A stretch of DNA of 6,269 bases from an uncultured bacterium. Its GTDB lineage: Bacteria > Bacillota > Clostridia > Oscillospirales > Ruminococcaceae. Made by a program: the position numbers and the translations under genes. Below are positions 1 to 5,515 of this stretch, in pieces. Within the stretch, counting starts at the first letter, position 1, and each line of letters starts with the position of its first letter. The DNA is taken from positions 1,457 through 7,725 of the forward strand of contig CAKWRB010000050.1 of NCBI GenBank assembly GCA_934845495.1. Reading direction: 5' to 3'. The notes beneath the pieces were generated by a model. It worked only from the letters and a program-made list of their open reading frames with translations, had not been told where the DNA came from and ran no database searches.

Positions 1-964
1 GGTCCGGGCAGCGCCGGATCACTTCCCGTGCGCCGGTATCGCCGGTGAGAGCTGCAATTTCCCCGAAGAGCGCCTGGGGGAAGATAGCCGGATTGCCGGG
101 CTGCCCCCGGAAGCTCAGCCGGCAGATGTGGTCGGGATTTTCCCGGAACAGCCGCAGCAGGGCCTCCATGCTCCCTCGGGTGCAGTAGGGCTGGTCGGCG
201 ACGCAGAGCATACAGCCGTCCATGCCGGACATTTCGCCCAGCCCCAGCCGGATGGTGTCGCTCTGGAGCATCAGGGGATTATCCAGTGCCTGGAAGCCGT
301 ATTCCGCCGCCATCTTCCGGACAGCCGGGTAGCGGGAGACCACCGTGACCTGTTCCAACGGCAGGACAGCCAGCTTTTCCAAGGTGTGCCGGATCATGGG
401 CTTGCCATTTACAGGCAGCAGCAGCTTGTTTTCCCCCTCGAACCGCCGGGACCAGCCGGAGGCCATCACCACACAGCCCACCTGACAGGGGTGCTGGTGC
501 AGATCCAGATCCCAAACAAAGACATCCGGACGGCAGCGCAGCCGGTCCAGCAGGGGGGTACTGTCCTTACGGAGGACAGCGGTGACGGTGCAGCGGCCAA
601 ACAGCCGCTCCAGTTCATCGACATAGCAGCGGCAGGAGGATTCCAGATACCCCACCTCGTCGATCATTACCTCGCTGCCGTCGGGGATCTGCCGGAGGAT
701 TTCGGCTGCGTGGGTGTTTAGCGCCTCCGGAATGGGCTCCATCCGGCCTGTGCCGGGGGTGCCGATGGGGAAGATCTCCCCGGTGGCAAGATCCTGCATC
801 TCGATGCGGTCAGGGGTGGGGCGGCTGCCCCAGCAGGCGTAGCTTCGGAGCCCGCAGTATGCCCTCTCCTCCCGGAGAAGGCTGCACAGGGTGGATTTAC
901 CGATCTGTTTCTGCCCGGTGATCAGCAGGTGGCGCTTCCCGGAAATCCGAAAAGTATGCATCAT
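1..964 (-). CDS. Fusion protein: THEP1-like P-loop NTPase + MobA/MocA-like nucleotidyltransferase (partial, C-terminus off left edge)
   Basis: The 321 visible residues hold two domains. Residues 10-155 look like the THEP1 (NTPase_1) family: a Walker A loop GQKQIGKST at 17-25 and a Walker B-type motif MIDEVGYLE at 100-108. Residues 163-321 look like a MobA/MocA-type NTP transferase: VVMASGWSRRFEGENK at 165-180, then LLLPVNGKPMI, CVADQPY at 254-260, GQPGNPAIF at 287-295 and LTGDTGAREVI at 306-316. The ASG in the first motif and the PGNP motif resemble MocA, the CTP:molybdopterin cytidylyltransferase, more than MobA (usually AGG). The likely role is cytoplasmic maturation of the molybdenum cofactor, with the NTPase role unknown. 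Roughly 30-40 residues are probably missing beyond the left edge. The start is uncertain: ATG at 964 overlaps the upstream gene by 68 bp and has no clear ribosome site, while an in-frame ATG at 1009 has AAAGGG 14 bases upstream and adds 15 residues. The protein is cysteine-rich (14 of 321). A MobB-MobA type fusion is the main alternative reading, but DEVGYLE favours THEP1. Confidence 0.82.
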   Translation of the reverse strand, partial: MMHTFRISGKRHLLITGQKQIGKSTLCSLLREERAYCGLRSYACWGSRPTPDRIEMQDLATGEIFPIGTPGTGRMEPIPEALNTHAAEILRQIPDGSEVMIDEVGYLESSCRCYVDELERLFGRCTVTAVLRKDSTPLLDRLRCRPDVFVWDLDLHQHPCQVGCVVMASGWSRRFEGENKLLLPVNGKPMIRHTLEKLAVLPLEQVTVVSRYPAVRKMAAEYGFQALDNPLMLQSDTIRLGLGEMSGMDGCMLCVADQPYCTRGSMEALLRLFRENPDHICRLSFRGQPGNPAIFPQALFGEIAALTGDTGAREVIRRCPD

Positions 965-1277
965 AGAGCTGAGCAGCTGCCTGGGTGCAGGCCGATTTGT
1001 ATTGTTCATAGCGTGTCATCAGTCCCTTTGCCTCGGCAGTGAGCCGGGAGCCTCCGCCTCCGGTGCCGCCGATGGTTTTTTCAGTGAGGGGGAAGCCCAG
1101 CTCCTCTTCGGCGTGGCGGATCAGGTGAAAGGCCTTGGTGTAGGCCATATTCATCTCCTGAGCCGCCGACCGCAGTGAGCCGCACTGCTCGATGCAGCGC
1201 AGCAGCCGGTAGGGTCCTTCCCCGAAAAAGCGCTGCCCTTCCTCGTTGCAGAGGTAGAGCTTTATCTGTTCGTGCAT
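897..1277 (-). CDS. Short ModE-like winged helix-turn-helix regulator
   Basis: This 126-residue protein matches the N-terminal DNA-binding domain of ModE (LysR-like winged helix). A helix-turn-helix spans about residues 33-58, with GSLRSAAQEMNMAYTKAFHL resembling the ModE pattern GS.S.AA...GMSY..AW. The glycine-rich wing GGTGGGGSRLT (70-80) is characteristic of ModE. E. coli ModE is about 260 residues and has two C-terminal TOBE/Mop domains that bind molybdate. Those are absent here: the tail after about residue 95 is short and ends in a polar stretch. It may therefore sense metal through a partner, or act without a ligand. The start ATG at 1277 has AAAGGAGG at 1285-1292, 7 bases upstream, and overlaps the end of the ATPase gene by 16 bp. 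Its stop codon lies inside the next gene. Control of this operon or of molybdoenzyme genes is inferred from family and context. Confidence 0.85.
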   Translation of the reverse strand: MHEQIKLYLCNEEGQRFFGEGPYRLLRCIEQCGSLRSAAQEMNMAYTKAFHLIRHAEEELGFPLTEKTIGGTGGGGSRLTAEAKGLMTRYEQYKSACTQAAAQLYDAYFSDFREAPPADHRAETDR

Positions 1278-2050
1278 GACGGTTCCTCCTTTACCATGAT
1301 CCAGTGGCTGTCTGCCCGAATCACCCGGGTGCCGGGGTAGATTTGCTGCAGGGCAGCGGTCAGGCTGCCGGCATCGGCATCTTTTGGCCGGAGATCGCCG
1401 CACAGCTGCCCTTCCTTCAGAAGGATCAGGCGGGTGCAGTACTGCATGGCGAGGTTTACATCGTGCATGGTCAGCAGCACCGTGCGCTCCCGGCTTCCGC
1501 AGAGGGTCCGGACGGTGTCCAGCAGCAGGTGCTTGTTGTTGTAGTCCAGGGCGCTGTCCGGTTCGTCCAGCAGCAGCACCGGGGTGTCCTGAAGCAGGGC
1601 ACGGGCCAGGATCACCAGCTGCTTCTGCCCTTCGCTGAGGGTGAGGAAGTCCTGTTCCTCCCGACCGGCCATGCCCACCTGCCTCAGCAGATCCCGGGCC
1701 GTCTGCCGCTGGGCAGCGGAGGGCTGGGCCAGCAGGGGCAGGCGGCTGTTGGCGCCCATCAGCACCACATCCAGCACCGGGATGGAGAAGAGGATGCTGG
1801 TGCGCTGGGGGATCAGGCTGACGATCTGTGCCAGTTCCCGGGCGTTGGCAGGGGTTTTTCCGTCCAGGCAGCAGCTGCCGCTGAACGGGATCCGGGCACA
1901 GATGCCCCGGATCAGGGTGGTTTTTCCGCTGCCGTTGGGGCCGATCAGCCCCACAGTTTCCCCCGGCTGAATGGCGAGGTTCACATTCCGGACCGCCCAC
2001 TCCCGGCCGGGGTATCCAGCGGAAAACTGCCGCAATTCGATCATTGCCAT
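1262..2050 (-). CDS. ABC transporter ATP-binding protein (FecE/BtuD/MolC type)
   Basis: This 262-residue cytoplasmic ATPase powers the importer formed with the permease and receptor encoded just upstream. All ABC motifs are present: Walker A GPNGSGKT (37-44), Q-loop PQR (Q82), signature LSEGQKQ (138-144), Walker B VLLLDEP (158-164), D-loop SALD (166-169) and the switch histidine in TMHDVN (H196). The signature has Glu where LSGGQ has its first Gly, a tolerated variation. Length and motif spacing fit the iron-siderophore/B12/molybdate (type II importer) class. The gene overlaps the permease gene by 10 bp. AGGAGG at 2059-2064 sits 8 bases before the ATG at 2050 and favours it over an in-frame ATG at 2044, which would give the classic 4-base ATGA overlap. 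The metal or chelate carried cannot be read from the ATPase. Confidence 0.95.
   Translation of the reverse strand: MAMIELRQFSAGYPGREWAVRNVNLAIQPGETVGLIGPNGSGKTTLIRGICARIPFSGSCCLDGKTPANARELAQIVSLIPQRTSILFSIPVLDVVLMGANSRLPLLAQPSAAQRQTARDLLRQVGMAGREEQDFLTLSEGQKQLVILARALLQDTPVLLLDEPDSALDYNNKHLLLDTVRTLCGSRERTVLLTMHDVNLAMQYCTRLILLKEGQLCGDLRPKDADAGSLTAALQQIYPGTRVIRADSHWIMVKEEPSCTNR
1285..1292 (-). promoter_or_regulatory. Ribosome binding site of the ModE-like gene
   Basis: AAAGGAGG lies 7 bases before ATG 1277 and inside the 3' end of the ATPase gene. It is a near-perfect Shine-Dalgarno sequence, which confirms that this short overlapping frame is a real translated gene. Confidence 0.88.
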
Positions 2051-3015
2051 ACCAAATCCCTCCTTGAAATGAGCCAGATCAGGAAGGGTGCCCCCATAAA
2101 GGAGGTGAGGATGCTGATGGGGATCTCACTGGAGCTGAGTGTTCGGGCGGCACAATCCGCCAGCAGAAGCAGGGCCGCTCCAATCACACCGCTGAGTGCC
2201 AGCGCATGGCTGCCGCCCCGGCGGTCCAGCAGGCGGGCGATGTGGGGGGGCAGCAGGCCGATAAAGGCAATCAGCCCGGTGACACTGACGATGGAGGCCA
2301 CCGTCAGCGTGGCGAGGATCAGCACCAGATAGCGCATCCGCTCCACATTGACCCCCAGCAGGGCTGCTTCGTCCGGGTCCAGGGCCAGCAGGGTGATCTG
2401 CCGCTGGAGCAGGAAGAGCAGTCCGCTGCAGAACAGGACGCACAGCAGGGTGGGCAGGATTTTATCCCGCATGATGCCAGCCATGCTTCCCATTGTCCAG
2501 AAGTCGATGGCCGCCAGCTGCTGATTGGGGTCAGCGGTGTATTTTAAGAACATTACAATGGCTTCTGCCAGTGCATTGACTGCAATTCCTGCCAGCACAA
2601 AGGTGGCGGTGTTGCGTCGGTCGCCGCCCCGGGCCAGCAGCAGAGCCAGCCCCACAGCGGTAAGCCCACCGGTAAAGGCCAGCAGGGTGTTGATGAGCAG
2701 CCCGCCCCCGAAGAAGAGGATGGAAACACTGGCACCCACACTGGCACCGGAGGATACCCCGATGATATCCGGGGCAGCCAACGGGTTGCGGAACAGCAGT
2801 TGATAAACGCTGCCCGCAAAGGCCAGGCCGGCTCCGGCAGCCACTGCCATGATGGTGCGGGGCAGCCGGAGGATCGTCAGCACTTTCCAGGCGGTTGGAT
2901 CCCCGGCCAGCAGATCAGCAGGGGTGAGGGGGTAGCGTCCGGCACAGAGGGAGAGCAGTATGGCAGCCGCCAGGATCAGAAGGGCGGAGGGAAACAGGAA
3001 CTTGTGTCGGGTCAT
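2041..3015 (-). CDS. FecCD-family ABC importer permease
   Basis: A 324-residue, very hydrophobic integral membrane protein of the FecCD/BtuC/MolB family, which forms the homodimeric channel of type II importers. Family landmarks appear in the expected order: an N-terminal membrane segment (about 7-25), LRLPRTIMAVAAGAGLAFAG (49-68), NPLAAPDIIGVSSGA (77-91), WTMGS (173-177), LLGVNVERMR (219-228), GLIAFIGLLPPHIARLL (247-263) and the C-terminal EIPISILTSFMGAPFLIWL (297-315). About ten membrane helices are expected for the family. Length is typical. The gene starts 3 bp after the receptor gene stops, with only a weak ribosome site, which suggests translation is coupled to the receptor gene. It overlaps the ATPase gene by 10 bp. 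BtuC-like proteins carry B12, heme, ferric chelates or, in MolB, molybdate/tungstate; context here favours the last. Confidence 0.95.
   Translation of the reverse strand: MTRHKFLFPSALLILAAAILLSLCAGRYPLTPADLLAGDPTAWKVLTILRLPRTIMAVAAGAGLAFAGSVYQLLFRNPLAAPDIIGVSSGASVGASVSILFFGGGLLINTLLAFTGGLTAVGLALLLARGGDRRNTATFVLAGIAVNALAEAIVMFLKYTADPNQQLAAIDFWTMGSMAGIMRDKILPTLLCVLFCSGLLFLLQRQITLLALDPDEAALLGVNVERMRYLVLILATLTVASIVSVTGLIAFIGLLPPHIARLLDRRGGSHALALSGVIGAALLLLADCAARTLSSSEIPISILTSFMGAPFLIWLISRRDLVWQ
2059..2064 (-). promoter_or_regulatory. Ribosome binding site of the ABC ATPase gene
   Basis: AGGAGG inside the 3' end of the permease gene, 8 bases before ATG 2050 and 14 before ATG 2044. The spacing favours 2050 as the start. 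Confidence 0.85.
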
Positions 3016-3018
3016 AGG

Positions 3019-4065
3019 TTACAGCACCGGGGCGGCATCGAAGCCGTAGAACTGCTGATAGAAGTCCACACAGGCCTTCTTATAGTCCTCGGTGGAGACA
3101 GCGTCGGGATAGAGGACCGAGGCCATCCACACCGAGCCCAGGCAGGAACTGGGGATGGGGGAATCCCAGCTTTCGATCACATTGGGCATGGCGTAGATCT
3201 TGCCGTTCTTGACGGCATCCAGGTCAGCCAGAGCCGGATCGGCCAGCACATCTTCTACGGTGTATTCGGCCATCGGTGCCAGGACAATGGCATCGGGGTT
3301 CCAGGCCAGCAGCTGCTCGTAGGATACGGTGGCCCAGTAGGGGTCGGTGAGCTCGGCAGCTGCATTTTCAGCACCGGCATTGCGGATCAGCAGATCCTGG
3401 AACATGGCGGGACCGGCAGTGCCCAGCAGGGCGCTGTTGCCGCCCAGGTAGACGCGGAGCGGCTCGGTTCCCTCCAGCTTGGCGGAGAGGTCGGCGATGA
3501 CCTTGTCATAGCTTTCGGTGAGGGCATTGACGCGCTCCTGTACATTGCAGGCGGTGCCGATCATCGAGATAGTCTCCTTGAAATCCTGCTCGGTTTCAGG
3601 GTTTACAGCAAGGACCGGGATGCCCAGCTCCTCCAGCTTGGCAATGGCCTCTGGCACCTTGGCCGAGAGGATCACCAGATCCGGCTCGGTGGAGACACAG
3701 GTTTCGAGGTTAAACTGCTTGAGGCTGCCCACATTGGGAAGACTGGGCAGTTCGGGCGCAGCCAGCTGGTAGAGCTCCCGGGTGCCGGCCTTGGCCTCGA
3801 TCCCCACCAGCTTATCCTCCAGATCCAGGGCTGTCAGGTAGGAGGTGGTGATATAGTAGCCGCTCACCAGGCGCTCAGGCTCCTCTTCAATGGTCACCTC
3901 CCGGCCCAGGGCATCGGTCAGGGTCACGGGATAGGTGGTTTCCAGGGAAGCGGTCTGTTTGCTGGAGGATTCTGAGGAGGATTTTTCCTCGGTGGGCTGG
4001 TTGGAGCAGGCTGCCAGCGAGAGCATCATCACCGATGCCAGCAGCACAGAGAGAATCTTTTTCAT
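3019..4065 (-). CDS. Substrate-binding lipoprotein of a type II ABC importer (putative molybdate/tungstate or metal-chelate receptor)
   Basis: This 348-residue receptor begins with a lipoprotein signal: MKKI, a hydrophobic core, and the lipobox LAAC with the lipidated cysteine at residue 20. A Ser/Glu/Lys-rich linker (about 22-45) follows, typical of lipoproteins tethered to a Gram-positive membrane. The rest has the periplasmic-binding-protein type 2 pattern of FepB/BtuF/MolA receptors: DALGREVTIEEEPERLV (51-67), LEDKLVGIEA (82-91), LPNVG (109-113), EPDLVIL (127-133), ELGIPVLAVNPET (146-158), a long connecting helix region (about 160-198) and WNPDAIVLAP (255-264). It would capture substrate outside the cell and deliver it to the adjacent permease. 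The open frame extends upstream to 4110, but ATG 4065 is chosen because it opens the signal peptide and has GAGGTG 7 bases upstream. Ligand-binding residues cannot be assigned by eye. The molybdate/tungstate idea rests on the downstream ModE- and MocA-like genes; an iron chelate or cobamide remains possible. Confidence 0.93.
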   Translation of the reverse strand: MKKILSVLLASVMMLSLAACSNQPTEEKSSSESSSKQTASLETTYPVTLTDALGREVTIEEEPERLVSGYYITTSYLTALDLEDKLVGIEAKAGTRELYQLAAPELPSLPNVGSLKQFNLETCVSTEPDLVILSAKVPEAIAKLEELGIPVLAVNPETEQDFKETISMIGTACNVQERVNALTESYDKVIADLSAKLEGTEPLRVYLGGNSALLGTAGPAMFQDLLIRNAGAENAAAELTDPYWATVSYEQLLAWNPDAIVLAPMAEYTVEDVLADPALADLDAVKNGKIYAMPNVIESWDSPIPSSCLGSVWMASVLYPDAVSTEDYKKACVDFYQQFYGFDAAPVL

Positions 4066-4072
4066 GACAAAA

Positions 4073-4078
4073 CACCTC
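4073..4078 (-). promoter_or_regulatory. Ribosome binding site of the substrate-binding lipoprotein
   Basis: GAGGTG on the minus strand, 7 bases before ATG 4065. It decides the start: the longer open frame from 4110 would begin inside the intergenic region next to the terminator and has no comparable site. The same GAGGTG with the same 7-base spacing precedes the YjiH-family gene at 5502. Confidence 0.85.
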
Positions 4079-4108
4079 ATTATAGTTTTGAAAGTATCAC
4101 CACCGCCC

Positions 4109-4134
4109 AAAAAAACAAATCCCAGGGGATTTGT
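4109..4134 (-). terminator. Rho-independent terminator after the YjiH-family gene pair
   Basis: A perfect 9-base inverted repeat (ACAAATCCC at 4115-4123, GGGATTTGT at 4126-4134) is separated by 2 bases, so the working loop is probably 4 bases after the innermost pair opens. On the minus strand the stem runs into seven T residues (4115 down to 4109), the last one shared with the stem. It lies 54 bases after the YjiH stop codon and 43 bases before the lipoprotein start. It should separate the two transcripts. On the plus strand the hairpin is followed only by CTTTCT, so it is mainly a minus-strand terminator. Confidence 0.85.
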
Positions 4135-4188
4135 CTTTCTGGTGCGAAGATCGGTTTGCTGTTTCGTTTCTATCTTAGCAGGAAAGCA

Positions 4189-5502
4189 TTAGAACAGCAA
4201 GTGGGAGAACAGCGCAATGATCGGAATGCAGATCAGGGTGCGCACAACGAAGTTGATGATCAGGTCGCCGAAGCTGATCTTCATCTTGGAACCGAGCATG
4301 GCATTGCCGGCTTCGGTCATGAAGATGATCTGGCTGATGGAGAGCATTACAACGAAGAACACGCTCTGGGCAGCCACACCGGTGCTTACCGAGATGGCAG
4401 GCAGGCTTACTTCGATGAAGCCCAGCAGTACAGCCGGAGCAACAGCGGCGGCATCCGGCAGCCCCAGCAGGCTCAGCAGCGGGGCAATGGGCTTGCCCAG
4501 CCAGGTGAACAGGGGAGTGAGATGTACCAGCGACAGGGTCACGATCACGATGGGAATCATGTATGCGATGATGGTCTGCGCAAACTTCAGGGCAGAAACC
4601 AGGCTCTTGCCGAACTCTGCCAGGGTGAAGTCACGGCTGCGCAGAGCAGCGGCGTTGACAGCGCGCTGGAAGCGGCTGCCCTTCTGGGAAACACCTGCAC
4701 CAGCCGGTTCGGTTGTGCCGTCGATGTAGGTGTTGGGAATCCGGGACAGCGGAGGGATGCGAACGGTGATCACAGTCAGCAGGAACACCATCACAAAGGT
4801 CATCAGCAGCAGGGTGCCGTACATGTTCTCGATCCCGCCAATGGAGGAGAGAACGCCGATGTAGCCCACCGAGATGGTGGAGAAGCAGACGGCAGCTGCG
4901 GTGGCTTCGCGCCGGGTGTATACCTTGCTCTCATAGTACTGGTCGGTCATGTAAACACCCACCGCTGCACTGACCACATAGGAGGACAGGCAGTTGACGG
5001 CGGCAGCACCGGGCATCTTGAAGAGGGGGCGCATCAGAGGCTCCAGCAGGGTGCCGAAGAACTCAACGATGCCCGACTTGAGTACGAATACGATGAACCA
5101 GCCGCAGATGGATACGGTGGACATAACAGTGCCAGCCAGGGCCAGGACCTGGCCGCCGATCTGGGGATCGGCAAAGATAGCAGCCGGCGGCAGCTGGAAC
5201 CACACAGCCAGGACCACCAGCAGGGCCACACAGTAGTGGATCTGCTTGTAGGTGGAAACATTGCCCAGATACCGGGCACAGGCCTCGTTTTTGAAGAACC
5301 GTGCGCCGATGATGATGGCAACCAGCAGGGCCAGGGCGAACAGCACCACATACTTGAGGTTGTCGCCGAGGATGCCCTTGATGAAGTTGACGATCAGCAC
5401 GACGGGAACGCTGGAGCCGGAAACCGGGATAAAGTACAGGAACACACCGATGAGTCCCAGCACGGCAAAGCGCATGACATCGCGGTTTGTTGCTTTTTCC
5501 AT
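4189..5502 (-). CDS. YjiH-family membrane protein (nucleoside-recognition/Gate domain), full length
   Basis: A 437-residue polytopic membrane protein. Hydrophobic segments occur near residues 12-26, 31-43, 50-67, 88-103, 118-140, 168-184, 201-220, 228-246, 308-327, 352-372, 377-395 and 412-432. Two Gate-like halves are separated by a polar stretch at about 250-300 (RIPPLSRIPNTYIDGT, then a charged, Ala-rich loop). Conserved-looking stretches are STISVGYIGVLSSIGGIEN (208-226), GFIEVSLPAIS (361-371) and IIFMTEAGNAMLGSK (392-406). The family includes E. coli YjiH, whose neighbours are YjiG and the isoaspartyl dipeptidase IadA. The transported compound is not established and cannot be read here. 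ATG 5502 has GAGGTG 7 bases upstream, directly after the stop codon of the preceding paralogue. No motif links it to the ABC operon, and a terminator separates the two. Confidence 0.88.
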   Translation of the reverse strand: MEKATNRDVMRFAVLGLIGVFLYFIPVSGSSVPVVLIVNFIKGILGDNLKYVVLFALALLVAIIIGARFFKNEACARYLGNVSTYKQIHYCVALLVVLAVWFQLPPAAIFADPQIGGQVLALAGTVMSTVSICGWFIVFVLKSGIVEFFGTLLEPLMRPLFKMPGAAAVNCLSSYVVSAAVGVYMTDQYYESKVYTRREATAAAVCFSTISVGYIGVLSSIGGIENMYGTLLLMTFVMVFLLTVITVRIPPLSRIPNTYIDGTTEPAGAGVSQKGSRFQRAVNAAALRSRDFTLAEFGKSLVSALKFAQTIIAYMIPIVIVTLSLVHLTPLFTWLGKPIAPLLSLLGLPDAAAVAPAVLLGFIEVSLPAISVSTGVAAQSVFFVVMLSISQIIFMTEAGNAMLGSKMKISFGDLIINFVVRTLICIPIIALFSHLLF

Positions 5503-5509
5503 GGTGAAA

Positions 5510-5515
5510 CACCTC
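5510..5515 (-). promoter_or_regulatory. Ribosome binding site of the full-length YjiH-family gene
   Basis: GAGGTG directly follows the TAA stop of the upstream paralogue and lies 7 bases before ATG 5502, so terminating ribosomes could reinitiate on the next gene. Confidence 0.8.

Noticed and set aside
128..721. 197-residue plus-strand open frame at the left end
   Set aside because: It is antisense to the fusion gene, whose NTPase and transferase motifs are unmistakable. No domain is visible in the plus-strand product.
897..2000. 367-residue minus-strand frame read as one long protein
   Set aside because: Its first two thirds are an out-of-frame shadow of the ABC ATPase gene. Only the part from ATG 1277, with its own ribosome site, is a real gene (the ModE-like regulator).
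2800..3975. 391-residue plus-strand open frame opposite the permease and receptor genes
   Set aside because: Low-complexity Gly/Gln/His composition, no recognisable domain, and it spans the junction of two well-supported genes on the other strand.
4079..4084. TATAAT as the -10 box of the transporter operon
   Set aside because: It abuts the GAGGTG ribosome site, so a start 6-7 bases downstream would lose that site. There is no TTGACA-like box at 16-18 bases; TTGGGC is 20 bases away. Kept only as a question in the findings.
4066..4110. Extended start of the substrate-binding lipoprotein at 4110
   Set aside because: It would place 15 polar residues before the signal peptide and start at the edge of the terminator T-run. 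ATG 4065 has a good ribosome site and a textbook lipoprotein leader.
4066..4188. Molybdenum-cofactor or other riboswitch ahead of the transporter operon
   Set aside because: The spacer is about 120 bases, most of it the tail and terminator of the YjiH transcript. I see only one simple hairpin and no multi-helix conserved structure.
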